Source: Paraburkholderia nodosa DSM 21604
GTDB taxonomy: Bacteria; Pseudomonadota; Gammaproteobacteria; Burkholderiales; Burkholderiaceae
Direction of reading: 5' to 3'
Length of the DNA stretch: 64,000 bases
NCBI RefSeq assembly: GCF_000519185.1
Contig: NZ_JAFA01000010.1
Span: 148,785-212,784 of the forward strand
Shown here: positions 54,124-62,884 of the stretch, piece by piece
Layout: each line of letters begins with the position of its first letter
Numbering within the stretch: the stretch's first letter is position 1
The notes under the pieces: generated by a model
What the model was told of the DNA's origin: nothing
Seen by the model: only the letters and a program-made list of their open reading frames with translations
Databases searched by the model: none
Position numbers and translations under genes: made by a program

Positions 54124-56532
54124 TTACGAGACGACCTCGACCGCGCTCAGCATGCGCCAGTTGCGCGGGAGCGTTCGCGTGGCATTGCCTGCAACCGTGA
54201 CCGCGCCGCTCAGATGGATGTCGCGGCTCGAACTGCCCACCATCAGATCGAACTTGCCCGGCTCGACGATGCGCTCGCCGCGTGCGTCGGTGAAATTGAA
54301 CATATCGACGGGCAGCTTCACATTCACGCGAGTCCGCGCGCCCGCCGCGAGTGGCACGCGTGCAAACGCCTTGAGTTCGCGTACCGGCCGCGCAGTCGAC
54401 GCGTGCTGATCGCGCACGTAAATCTGCACGACCTCCGTGCCGTCGCGCGAGCCGATGTTCTCAACCGTGAAGCTCAGTTCGACCGTGCCGTCTTCGAGCG
54501 GCACTTCGCGTTGCGCCACCGCGAGATCGCCGTAACGGAACTGCGTGTAGCCGAGGCCGAAACCAAACGGATAACGGCTTCCGAAGTGGTAGGCGATCGG
54601 CGTGCCCGCGCTCTTGAGGCGATGGTTGTACACATACGGCACGGCCCCTGCGCTCTTCGGCACGGAGAGCGGCAGACGGCCGCTGAAACCGGCGCGGCCC
54701 ACCAGCAGATCGGCAAGCGCCTCGGCGCCGCGCTCGCCCGGCGCAAACGCCATGATCTGCGCGGCAATACGATCTTCGAGGCCGCCCAGGTTGTAAGGGC
54801 GGCCGCCCGTCATCACGACGACCGTAGGCGTGCCGCTCTCGACCACGGCCGTGAGCATTTGCAGTTGCACGCCCGGGAGTTCCAGGCTGTCCGTATCGGA
54901 GCCTTCGCCCACCGTGCCGGACTGGAACAGACCCGCCAGATCGCCTACGAACACGACGGCCACGTCCGCCTTGCGCGCGGCTTCGACCGCGGCGGGAATC
55001 GCTTCGGTATCCTTGCTGATCAACTCGTCGCGGTTGGCGTTGCCGCTCAGGTCGAGCGACACGTCGCCCGGGAAAACCGGCGCGCCCGCACGGCGGGACT
55101 TGATGATGTCGCAACCCTTGGCATGCAGCACGCGCGCCTCGCCCAGCAGCGCACGCAGTGCGCCCAGCGGCGTGGCGATCGAAGCGACCGACTGCTCGCC
55201 CGAGTTGATGAGGTGCACGGGGAAGCTGTAGCCCGCGAGCAGCGCGAGCGGATCGTCGGCGGTCGGGCCGATCACCGCGATTTTCTCCGCGCCATTGGCG
55301 TTCAACGGCAGCACGCCGCCTTCGTTGCGCAGCAACACCGCCGATTCGAGCGCGACCTGATACGCCGTATCGGCCGCCGCCGTGCCCTTCACATCCACGC
55401 GCTCGGGATCCACATACGGATTCTCGAACAGGCCAAGGCGGAACTTCGTGCTCAACACACGAGACACCGCGGTGTCGATCGTCGCTTCGGTAATTTCGCC
55501 GCGATCGAGCGCTTCTTTCAGATGGACCGCGCACTCGTGACCCGGCAACTCCACGTCGAGTCCCGAATTGAACGCGAGCGCCGCCGCCGACGCGCTGTCG
55601 TGCGCCACCGCATGATGGCTGTAGAGCAGGTCGACGGCAGCATAGTCCGCAACGACGAGCCCCTCGAAACCCCACTTCTCGCGCAGCGTATCGTGCAGCA
55701 GCGTGCGGTCCGCATGGCAGGGCACGCCGTCGATATCGTGGTACGCCGGCATGATCGAGCCCGCGTGCGCGAGCTTGACCGCCATTTCGAACGGCAGCAG
55801 AAACACGTCGTTCAACTCGCGCGGCCCGACATGCACGGGCGCATGATTGCGGGCGCCTTCGCTCGCCGAGTGGCCGACGAAGTGCTTGAGCGTGGCGAGC
55901 ACGTCGCGCCGCTCGCCTTGCAGACCGTTCACGTAGTGGCACGCGAGCACGCCCACCAGATACGGATCTTCGCCGAGCGTTTCCTCGGTGCGGCCCCAGC
56001 GCGGATCGCGCGACACATCGAGCACGGGAGCGAGGCCCTGGTGGCAGCCGATCGAGCGCGCCTGCTCGCCGATGATGCGCCCCACTTCGCCCACGAGATT
56101 CGGGTTCCACGTCGCCGCGTAGTTCAGCGGCGAGGGAAACAGCGTGGCGTCCTTGATCATCAGGCCCACGAGGCATTCCTCGTGCGACATCACGGGAATG
56201 CCCAGGCGCGTGTCTTCGACCATCTTGCGCTGCAGCTCGTTGAGCGCGCGCACGCCCTCTTTGGGATCGACCGTGTGGGTGCCGAGCGGACGCGTGATCT
56301 GTCCAAGACCGTGCTCGAGAATCTGGTCCACCGTGAGGCTGTTGGCGCTTTGCGCGAAATCGATACTGCGCGCCTTGTGATCGCCGTCGGCCGAGAGCTT
56401 GAGCCACGCGGCGTGAAGCTGGGCAATCTTTTCATCGAGCGTCATGCGCGCGAGCAGGTCGGCCACGCGCTGCGCCGTCGGTGCGTCGGAGCGGCGATAA
56501 AGCGGAACCTCGGTGGTGTGTTCAAGCGACAT
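54124..56532 (-). CDS. GH3 beta-glycosidase (probable beta-xylosidase/beta-glucosidase)
   Basis: 802 residues, no signal peptide, so cytoplasmic. The N-terminal TIM barrel carries KHF (216-218), GIPVMSHEECLVG and the nucleophile Asp296 in GLVVADYAAVDLL. The second alpha/beta domain (about 390-620) has VAVVFVGDLAG and a C-terminal fibronectin-III-like domain (about 690-790, ENIGSRDGTEVVQIYVRDQH) ends the protein. It releases terminal beta-linked sugars from oligosaccharides brought in by the upstream ABC transporter. Xylosidase activity is inferred from the xylose-type dehydrogenase downstream. ATG 56532 starts the conserved region. Confidence 0.9.
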   Translation of the reverse strand: MSLEHTTEVPLYRRSDAPTAQRVADLLARMTLDEKIAQLHAAWLKLSADGDHKARSIDFAQSANSLTVDQILEHGLGQITRPLGTHTVDPKEGVRALNELQRKMVEDTRLGIPVMSHEECLVGLMIKDATLFPSPLNYAATWNPNLVGEVGRIIGEQARSIGCHQGLAPVLDVSRDPRWGRTEETLGEDPYLVGVLACHYVNGLQGERRDVLATLKHFVGHSASEGARNHAPVHVGPRELNDVFLLPFEMAVKLAHAGSIMPAYHDIDGVPCHADRTLLHDTLREKWGFEGLVVADYAAVDLLYSHHAVAHDSASAAALAFNSGLDVELPGHECAVHLKEALDRGEITEATIDTAVSRVLSTKFRLGLFENPYVDPERVDVKGTAAADTAYQVALESAVLLRNEGGVLPLNANGAEKIAVIGPTADDPLALLAGYSFPVHLINSGEQSVASIATPLGALRALLGEARVLHAKGCDIIKSRRAGAPVFPGDVSLDLSGNANRDELISKDTEAIPAAVEAARKADVAVVFVGDLAGLFQSGTVGEGSDTDSLELPGVQLQMLTAVVESGTPTVVVMTGGRPYNLGGLEDRIAAQIMAFAPGERGAEALADLLVGRAGFSGRLPLSVPKSAGAVPYVYNHRLKSAGTPIAYHFGSRYPFGFGLGYTQFRYGDLAVAQREVPLEDGTVELSFTVENIGSRDGTEVVQIYVRDQHASTARPVRELKAFARVPLAAGARTRVNVKLPVDMFNFTDARGERIVEPGKFDLMVGSSSRDIHLSGAVTVAGNATRTLPRNWRMLSAVEVVS

Positions 56533-56639
56533 TGCTTCACTCCCTGGTATTGCAAGAGACGGCATTTTTTCTTTCCGTCTGCTTAGTTGTGCTTTTGAAA
56601 ATGGCGTTGCGCGGGCGCGCGGCGAAAGCCGCGCTCCGC

Positions 56640-57770
56640 TTAGATGAGACGACGCAGCGCCATATCGTGATCGTCGAACACGTGGCATGCCTCGGCTGGC
56701 AGCGCAAGCTTGACCACTTCATCGTGCGTCAACGCGCTGTCGCCGGGCACCTTTGCGATCAATGTCGCCGCGCCCGCGCCCGTCTGCGTCGCATGGATAT
56801 AGCTGTGCTCGCCCATGTGCTCGACGAGCTTCACGCGGCACGCCAGCGTCTGTTCGTTGCGCGCATCGCCGGCCACACGCAGATGCTCCGGACGCACACC
56901 GAGCGTCACCTTCATGCCGGCGCGCGCACGCGAGCCGTCCACGCGCGCACGCACGCGCTCGCCGCTTTGCAGGTCGATGTCCACGCCGCCATCGTCGCCG
57001 CCCACCACCGTGCCCGCGAAGAAGTTCATTTTCGGCGAGCCGATGAAGCCCGCGACAAAGCGGCTCTTCGGATGGTGATACAGATCGAGCGGCGCCCCCA
57101 CCTGCGCGACGCTGCCGTGTCGCTCCATGTGATCGCCCGCCTGCAGGAGCACGATGCGATCGGCCAGCGCCATGGCTTCGACCTGATCGTGCGTCACATA
57201 CACGGCGCTCGCCTCGCTGAACTCGCGATGCAAACGCGCGATTTCGGTGCGCGTCTGCACGCGCAGCGCCGCGTCGAGATTCGACAGCGGCTCGTCGAAC
57301 AGGAACACGCCCGGCTCGCGCACGATCGCGCGACCGATCGCCACGCGCTGGCGCTGGCCGCCGGAAAGCGCTGCGGGGCGGCGTTCGAGATAGGTATCGA
57401 GTTGCAGTGCGGCAGCCGCGCTGCGCACCTTCTTGTCGATGACGGACTTGTCGATTTTCGCCTGACGCAGACCGAATGCCATGTTCTCGTACACGCTCAT
57501 ATGCGGATAGAGCGCGTAGTTCTGGAACACCATCGCGACCTTGCGCTTCGCGGGTTCGACCTCGTTCATCCGTTCACCGTCGATGCGCAGTTCGCCGTCG
57601 GTGATCGATTCGAGTCCGGCGATCATGCGCAGCAGCGTGGACTTGCCGCAGCCCGACGGGCCGAGGAACACGCAGAATTCGTTCTTGCCGACTTCGAGGT
57701 TGGCGTCGCGGATCACCGCGTTGCCGCTCGCGTAGGCCTTCTGTACGTTATTGAGGGAAATGCTTGCCAT
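56640..57770 (-). CDS. Sugar ABC transporter ATP-binding protein (MalK/UgpC type)
   Basis: 376 residues. Walker A GPSGCGKS (38-45), Q-loop FQNYALYPHMSVYENMAFGL, signature LSGGQRQRVAIGRAIVREP and Walker B VFLFDEPLSNLDAAL are intact. The C-terminal 130 residues form TOBE domains with VTLGVRPEHLRVAGD, typical of the CUT1 oligosaccharide importers. It pairs with the two permeases upstream. A 107-bp gap separates it from the GH3 gene. Confidence 0.93.
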   Translation of the reverse strand: MASISLNNVQKAYASGNAVIRDANLEVGKNEFCVFLGPSGCGKSTLLRMIAGLESITDGELRIDGERMNEVEPAKRKVAMVFQNYALYPHMSVYENMAFGLRQAKIDKSVIDKKVRSAAAALQLDTYLERRPAALSGGQRQRVAIGRAIVREPGVFLFDEPLSNLDAALRVQTRTEIARLHREFSEASAVYVTHDQVEAMALADRIVLLQAGDHMERHGSVAQVGAPLDLYHHPKSRFVAGFIGSPKMNFFAGTVVGGDDGGVDIDLQSGERVRARVDGSRARAGMKVTLGVRPEHLRVAGDARNEQTLACRVKLVEHMGEHSYIHATQTGAGAATLIAKVPGDSALTHDEVVKLALPAEACHVFDDHDMALRRLI

Positions 57771-57815
57771 ATCGTTTTATGCGAAGTTCGGTTAGCGGTG
57801 CGGATCGCCCCTGAA

Positions 57816-58646
57816 TCAGCCCTTGAGCGAGCCGGCCATCATCCCCTTGATCACGCGCTCCTGACCGAACGCGTAGGCAACGATCAACGGCAGCGACGTG
57901 AGCACGAGAACAGACAGCATCGAGGGTATGTTCGACGCGTATTGCCCCATGAAGTCCCAGATTGCGAGCGGCAGCGTACGGTGCTCGGACGTCGACGTGA
58001 GCATGTACGCGAAGATGAACTCGTTCCAGAGACCAATGCCGTTGAAGATCGCCACCGTGGCGAGCCCCGGTCCCGAAAGCGGGAAGAAAATACGCCAGAA
58101 AATGCGGAACGGACTGCAGCCGTCGAGCTGCGCGGCTTCTTCGAGCTCGCGCGGGATCTGGCGCATGAACTCGGTCAGGATGAAGATCGACACCGGCAGG
58201 CTGAGTGCCACGTACGGGCCGAGCAGCGCGAACTGCGTATCGTAAAGACCGAGGTTGCGCGTGAGCAAGTAGATCGGCACCAGCGTGGCATGCAGCGGCA
58301 CGATCATGCCCGCGACCACGAGACCGAAGAGCAGCTTGTTCAGCCTGAAGCGCATGCGCGCAAACACATAGGCCGCCATCGCGCTGATGACGACGATCAG
58401 CGCGACCGACACGCCCACCGTGAACAGGCTGTTACGGAAATACGTGAAGAACGGCCCCTTCAGCACGGCCGCGTAATTGCCCCAGAACAGATGGCTCGGC
58501 GGCGCCCACACGGAAGTCGTGAAGGTCTCCTCCTGGCTCTTGAAGCTCGACACCACCATGAAGATGAACGGGACCGTCGTGACAGCCAGCCAGATCAGCG
58601 CGAGGATTGGAATCGTCACGCGGGGGAAACGGAATTTCTTGCTCAT
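57816..58646 (-). CDS. Sugar ABC transporter permease (MalG type)
   Basis: 276 residues and six membrane helices. The EAA loop reads EEAAQLDGCSPFRIFWRIFF, which docks on the ATPase, and LAIWDFMGQYASNIPSMLSV with the ending KGMMAGSLKG is the usual MalG-type C-terminus. It follows the other permease gene by three bases, so both are made together. Confidence 0.93.
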   Translation of the reverse strand: MSKKFRFPRVTIPILALIWLAVTTVPFIFMVVSSFKSQEETFTTSVWAPPSHLFWGNYAAVLKGPFFTYFRNSLFTVGVSVALIVVISAMAAYVFARMRFRLNKLLFGLVVAGMIVPLHATLVPIYLLTRNLGLYDTQFALLGPYVALSLPVSIFILTEFMRQIPRELEEAAQLDGCSPFRIFWRIFFPLSGPGLATVAIFNGIGLWNEFIFAYMLTSTSEHRTLPLAIWDFMGQYASNIPSMLSVLVLTSLPLIVAYAFGQERVIKGMMAGSLKG

Positions 58647-58649
58647 GGA

Positions 58650-59567
58650 TCAGACCTCGGTTGCAAAGCGGCGCGTGAAGTACATCGACACCGCCGCCAC
58701 TGCGATAACGATCAGGAACATCGCCGAGCCGATGGTGCTGCCGTAGCCGAGCTGGAACGAACTGAACACCGTGCGATACATGTAGGTGGCCATCACCTCG
58801 GACGAGCCCTCGGGGCCGCCGCCGGTCATGACGAAGACGAGATCGAAGTAACGCAGCGAGCCGAGCACGGAAAGGATTACGGCCGTGCGCACCGTGCCTT
58901 GCAGGTGCGGCAGCTTGATGCGCCAGAAGATGGTCCACTCGGAAGCGCCGTCGAGCAGCGCCGCCTCGTTCACTTCAGCCGGCATCGACGAGAGGCCGGC
59001 GAGGAACAGAATCATGTAGAAAGGCGCGTTCTGCCAGATGATCACGGCGATGGTCGCGCCCAGCGAGAAATGCGGGTCGCCCAGCCAGTCCTTCGCGAGA
59101 CCATCGAGCCCGAATGCCTGCAGCGCCACGTTCAGGGGTCCGAAATTCGGATCGTAGATCTGCTTGAACAGCACGCCGATCGCCACACTCGACATGAGCA
59201 GCGGCAGAAAATAGAGCACCTTCAGTACGCGCGAGCCGCGGCCGGCCTTTTCCAGCAGCACGGCGAGCGCGAGCGCGACAGGAAGCTGAATGACGATCGA
59301 GGCGAGCGCGAGAATCACGTTGTTCTTGAGCGATTGCCAGAACACCGTGTCATGGGCGAGCCGCGCCCAGTTCGCGAGCCCCGTATAGCGGCCCGTATTG
59401 CCGAGGCCATTCCAGTCGAGCAGCGACAGCCGCAAGCTGGAAACGAGCGGATAAAGCAGGAACACGGCCAGCAGCAGCAGCGCCGGCGCAAGAAACACGA
59501 CCGTGACGAGCGTTTGCGAGGAAAGCTTCAGCCGGCGTTCGGGTGTAGCGGAAAGTGCAATATTCAC
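58650..59567 (-). CDS. Sugar ABC transporter permease (MalF type)
   Basis: 305 residues and six membrane helices. It begins with LVTVVFLAPALLLLAVFLLY and has the EAA loop VNEAALLDGASEWTIFWRIK. FVMTGGGPEGSSEVMATYMY near the C-terminus is a CUT1 hallmark. It lies 60 bases after the binding-protein gene and three before the second permease. Confidence 0.93.
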   Translation of the reverse strand: MNIALSATPERRLKLSSQTLVTVVFLAPALLLLAVFLLYPLVSSLRLSLLDWNGLGNTGRYTGLANWARLAHDTVFWQSLKNNVILALASIVIQLPVALALAVLLEKAGRGSRVLKVLYFLPLLMSSVAIGVLFKQIYDPNFGPLNVALQAFGLDGLAKDWLGDPHFSLGATIAVIIWQNAPFYMILFLAGLSSMPAEVNEAALLDGASEWTIFWRIKLPHLQGTVRTAVILSVLGSLRYFDLVFVMTGGGPEGSSEVMATYMYRTVFSSFQLGYGSTIGSAMFLIVIAVAAVSMYFTRRFATEV

Positions 59568-59627
59568 GAGCTTGTCTGCCGGCCGGCGCCTTGCGGCGCC
59601 AGCCGGACTTTTCCTGAGTGCTGGAGA

Positions 59628-60923
59628 TCAACCGCCCTTCTTCGAAGCGGCTTCCATTTGCTGCGCGGCCGCCTCAGGCGTCACCGACAGACCGAACAGC
59701 GCCTGCGTCGTGTCCTTGTGCAGTTCGCCCAAGGCCGGCGGCAGGGCCTGGTCGTACCAGAGCTGCACGCTCGGCGCCGCGGCAAGCAACTGCTGCAGAC
59801 GCTGCGTGAACGGATCGTCGATCTTGACGTTGTTGACCGGCGGGAGCTTGTGGTCATCCGACGCGCGTGCCTGCATCGCCTGGTCGTCGGTCAGCGCCTG
59901 GATCAGCTTGAATGCGGCGTCGGGCGTCTTGCACTCGGTCGAGATGCTCAGGAAGCCATCGCCCACCGTGCCGATCAGGTCGCGCGGGTCGCCCTTGCCG
60001 CCCGGCACGCTCGGGAACGGGAAGAAGTCGAGATCCTTCGAGAACGCCGGATCTTCGTTCGCGATCGTCGAAGCTTCCCAGGCGCCCATCAGTTCCATTG
60101 CGGCCTTGCCCGAGTACAGCAGACGGCGCGACGCGCCCGAGTCGTAATCGAGACCGTTGATGCCCGGCGCGAACGCGCCAGCCTTCACGAGCTCCTGAAT
60201 GCGCTTGCCGGCTTCGACGAACGCCGGATCTTCGAAGCCCTTGCCCTTGCCTGCGATCGCGTCGCTCACGACCTGCGGACCACCGATACGGTCGACGAGG
60301 TACATGTAGTACATCGACCCCGTCCACTTGTTCTTGTTCGCGAGCGAGAACGCTGCCACGCCGTGCGACTTCAGCACGTCCACGACGTGCATCAGTTCAT
60401 CCCACGTCTTGGGCGGCGTGATGCCGTACTTCTTGAACAATTCCTTGTTGTAGAAGATCACCGCGGCCGCAGCGTTTTCGGCCGCCACACCGTAGGTCTT
60501 GCCGCCGTACGTCGTGACGCTCCACGACGACTGCATGAAGCGGTTGCGATACGCCGGGTCCTTGTTCAGGTACGGCGTGAGGTCGACGATCTGACCGGAT
60601 TTCACATACTCCTGCAGGCCGCCGCCGCCCCAGTTCTCGAACACGCACGGCGGCTGGTTCGCACCGAACGCCACCTTCAGCTTCGTCTTGTAGGCCTCGT
60701 TCAGGACGTGCGAATTCTCGACCTTGTAGCCCGGGTCCGCCTTCTCGAAGCGGTCCGAGGCGTCGCGGATGATCTTGCTCGACGACGCATTGGTCTGCTG
60801 ATCCCATTCCGTGATCGTTTTCGATTCCGCCGCAACGGCGTTCGATACGACTGCAGACAGTGAAAACAGCAGTGCCGTGGCGCCGACAATCGCCCGCGCC
60901 TTGGAGAAACCTGGGTACGCCAT
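59628..60923 (-). CDS. Sugar ABC transporter substrate-binding protein
   Basis: 431 residues. The signal peptide AIVGATALLFSLSAVVSNAV is cleaved near AVAA (residue 32). The type II fold of CUT1 oligosaccharide-binding proteins follows: NQPPCVFENWGGGGLQEYVK, AAAAVIFYNKELFKKYGITP, PKTWDELMHVVDVLK and KAAMELMGAWEAS. ATG 60923 follows GAGGGGAC. It is the first gene of the operon, immediately downstream of paired TTAACGTTAA operators, and divergent from the LacI gene. Confidence 0.92.
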   Translation of the reverse strand: MAYPGFSKARAIVGATALLFSLSAVVSNAVAAESKTITEWDQQTNASSSKIIRDASDRFEKADPGYKVENSHVLNEAYKTKLKVAFGANQPPCVFENWGGGGLQEYVKSGQIVDLTPYLNKDPAYRNRFMQSSWSVTTYGGKTYGVAAENAAAAVIFYNKELFKKYGITPPKTWDELMHVVDVLKSHGVAAFSLANKNKWTGSMYYMYLVDRIGGPQVVSDAIAGKGKGFEDPAFVEAGKRIQELVKAGAFAPGINGLDYDSGASRRLLYSGKAAMELMGAWEASTIANEDPAFSKDLDFFPFPSVPGGKGDPRDLIGTVGDGFLSISTECKTPDAAFKLIQALTDDQAMQARASDDHKLPPVNNVKIDDPFTQRLQQLLAAAPSVQLWYDQALPPALGELHKDTTQALFGLSVTPEAAAQQMEAASKKGG

Positions 60924-60975
60924 GTTTGTGTCCCCTCTTATGGAATTTTGAGAGCTACCTGAGTTATCTGCGGGT

Positions 60976-60997
60976 TTAACGTTAGCCTTAACGTTAA
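60976..60997. promoter_or_regulatory. Paired LacI-type operators of the sugar operon
   Basis: TTAACGTTA (60976-60984) and the perfect palindrome TTAACGTTAA (60988-60997) lie 12 bp apart, about one helical turn, with a further half TGTTAA at 61002-61007. They are 53-74 bp upstream of the binding-protein start. A variant TAACGTGA occurs at 61149-61156 in the lacI leader. The central CG-containing symmetry fits the divergent LacI-family regulator. Confidence 0.75.
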
Positions 60998-61209
60998 TGG
61001 ATGTTAAGCCGAGACCTGAACTACGGCTATGCGGGATTTTCCTGGTGAGCCCCCCGCCGGAGCTTGCGCCCTGCGCAAGGTTGGTGCGCGCGGGAACGGT
61101 TGAACAGCGACGCATCTGCTAGAATAGCCAGCACATAAACGGTATCGCTAACGTGACGAGCGACCCATCCGCGGAGTAACCAGCGAGTCACGAGCGAGTC
61201 TTCGCAGAC

Positions 61210-62286
61210 ATGACCTCTCGTAAGCCCACACCACGCATGGCAAAGCAAACTCCCACGCTTGAACACGTCGCCAAGCTTGCCGGGGTGTCGCAGATGACCG
61301 CCTCGCGCGCGCTCAACGGACGCCCGGGCGTGTCGCGCGAAACGCGCGACGAAGTGCTGAGAATCGCTTCGGACATCGGCTATGTCGTGAACCGCACCGC
61401 CCAGAAACTCTCGGGCGGCCGCAACGGCATCATCGGCATCATCACGCCCACGCTCGACACGCAGTTCTCGAGCGAACTGGTGCTCGGCGCGGGCCGCGCG
61501 GCACGCGGCGCGGGCATGGAAATGCTCGTGTACACCGTGTTCGACGAAGACCGCCATACGCATCACGACCTGCTCGGGTTGATCCAGCAATTTTCCGACG
61601 GCATTCTCGCCATCCTGCCGCGCGAATCGCTCTGCCTCGAAGCACTCGCCACGGCCAAAGTGCCGGTGGTGGTGGTCGATCAGCGCGGCACCCTCACGGG
61701 CTTTCCTTCGGTATCGGTCGACAATTACGGCGGCGCCTGTCTCGCGGTCGAGCATCTCGCGGAACTCGGCCACAAGCGCATTGCGTTTCTTGCCGGCGAC
61801 GAAACCATCGAAGGCGTGCGCGACCGCCAGCGCGGCTATCGCGACACGCTCGCCAAACTCGGCCTGCCGCGCGAAGACGCGCTGATCGCCGCCGGCGATC
61901 TCTCGCAAATGATGGCGTTCGACGTCACGTTCGACCTGCTCAATCTCTCCGATCCGCCCACCGCGATTTTCACGGCCAACGACCAGAGCGCGTTTGGCGT
62001 GATCGCCGCGGTCAGGGAAGCGGGCCTGCGCGTGCCCGACGACATTTCCGTGATCGGCTTCGACGACATTCCCATGTCCGAGCAGTTTCATCCTGCCCTC
62101 ACTACGATTCGCCAGCCGTTCCAGCAAATGGCGCGTTCGGCCGTCAATACACTGCTCGCGCAGATCGCCGGCATCGACGCCGCTTCGCAGCGCATCACGC
62201 TGCCCGCCGAGCTGGTGGTGCGCGACTCGACCGGACCGATGCGAGCGCGGCACCGCCGCTCGCGTCACCAGATCGTTTCGACGTAA
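61210..62286 (+). CDS. LacI-family regulator of the sugar operon
   Basis: 358 residues. The helix-turn-helix TLEHVAKLAGVSQMTASRAL and hinge helix TAQKLSGGRNGIIGIITPTL are followed by the sugar-binding core (EHLAELGHKRIAFLAGDETI, PDDISVIGFDDIPMSEQFHP, LTTIRQPFQQMA). It resembles GntR/AldR-type members. It should repress the divergent ABC/GH3 operon through the paired TTAACGTTAA sites until an inducer sugar binds. ATG 61210 or 61237 (Met10) are both possible. Its 3' end overlaps the convergent PIN toxin gene by 22 bases. Confidence 0.9.
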   Translation: MTSRKPTPRMAKQTPTLEHVAKLAGVSQMTASRALNGRPGVSRETRDEVLRIASDIGYVVNRTAQKLSGGRNGIIGIITPTLDTQFSSELVLGAGRAARGAGMEMLVYTVFDEDRHTHHDLLGLIQQFSDGILAILPRESLCLEALATAKVPVVVVDQRGTLTGFPSVSVDNYGGACLAVEHLAELGHKRIAFLAGDETIEGVRDRQRGYRDTLAKLGLPREDALIAAGDLSQMMAFDVTFDLLNLSDPPTAIFTANDQSAFGVIAAVREAGLRVPDDISVIGFDDIPMSEQFHPALTTIRQPFQQMARSAVNTLLAQIAGIDAASQRITLPAELVVRDSTGPMRARHRRSRHQIVST

Positions 62287-62654
62287 GTCGAGGCGCGCAC
62301 CTTCGCATCGGAGGTCACGAGCGCGCCGCCGTGCGTGCGCGCGGTCGCGACGATCAGCCTCTGATGCGAAGTGAGCGCGGGCGGCAGCGTCGCCGCCCGG
62401 AACGCAATTTCGGAATCGACCGGAATCAGGCGCACGCCATCCAGCTTCAGAAACGTCGAGAGCCAGCTACGGGCGTCCATGGTGAGCCCGAGGCTGCCGG
62501 CCTTCACGAACTCCGCGATTTCGAGCGCGCTGATGGCCGAAATGAGGATCTCGCCGCCGTCGAGTTCACGGTCGATCGCATCGTGCGCGGCCTGACTCAG
62601 CGCTTTCTGCCTGCCGAGCCAGCACACGAGCGCAAGCGTGTCGAGCGTGATCAT
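62265..62654 (-). CDS. PIN-domain (VapC-like) toxin with an altered active site
   Basis: 129 residues. PIN-domain features: Asp4 in ITLDTLALVCWL, the Glu in ISALEIAEFVKAG and Asp in LVTSDAKV. The third acidic position, normally DR-I-ATA, reads SHQRLIVATA, so Asp is replaced by Gln. VapC proteins are Mg-dependent RNases; loss of one acidic ligand may reduce activity. Its ATG overlaps the antitoxin stop by one base, and its end overlaps the convergent lacI gene. Confidence 0.85.
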   Translation of the reverse strand: MITLDTLALVCWLGRQKALSQAAHDAIDRELDGGEILISAISALEIAEFVKAGSLGLTMDARSWLSTFLKLDGVRLIPVDSEIAFRAATLPPALTSHQRLIVATARTHGGALVTSDAKVRASTYVETIW

Positions 62655-62884
62655 TACTCTTCCTGCTCGGCGGGAAGCGGTGCAAGCGCGTGCTTGAGGT
62701 TGAAATGCGTGATCGACGCGCGCAGCAGCTCGAGCGGATTCTCCGTCTTGCTGCGATACGGCCGGATTTCAATGGTGGGTTGTCCCCGGTCCGTCACGAC
62801 GACGGTTTCGCCCAGCGTTTCGACCTGGCGGAACAGCTCGCAGGCGCGGGACTTGAAAATGGCTTTGGATACTCGCTTTTCCAT
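62654..62884 (-). CDS. Phd/YefM-type antitoxin of the PIN toxin
   Basis: 76 residues. MEKRVSKAIFKSRACELFRQ and VETLGETVVVTDRGQPTIEI form the Phd/YefM fold; the C-terminal part (PLELLRASITHFNLKHALAP) would bind the toxin. ATG 62884 follows GGAGAG; a GTG four codons earlier is less likely. It is encoded directly before the PIN toxin with a TAATG overlap. Confidence 0.88.
   Translation of the reverse strand: MEKRVSKAIFKSRACELFRQVETLGETVVVTDRGQPTIEIRPYRSKTENPLELLRASITHFNLKHALAPLPAEQEE

Noticed and set aside
56481..60863. A very long open frame on the plus strand (over 1,400 codons) opposite the sugar operon
   Set aside because: It is the antisense of five clear minus-strand genes; its translation is Arg/His-rich without any domain, a usual by-product of GC-rich codon bias.
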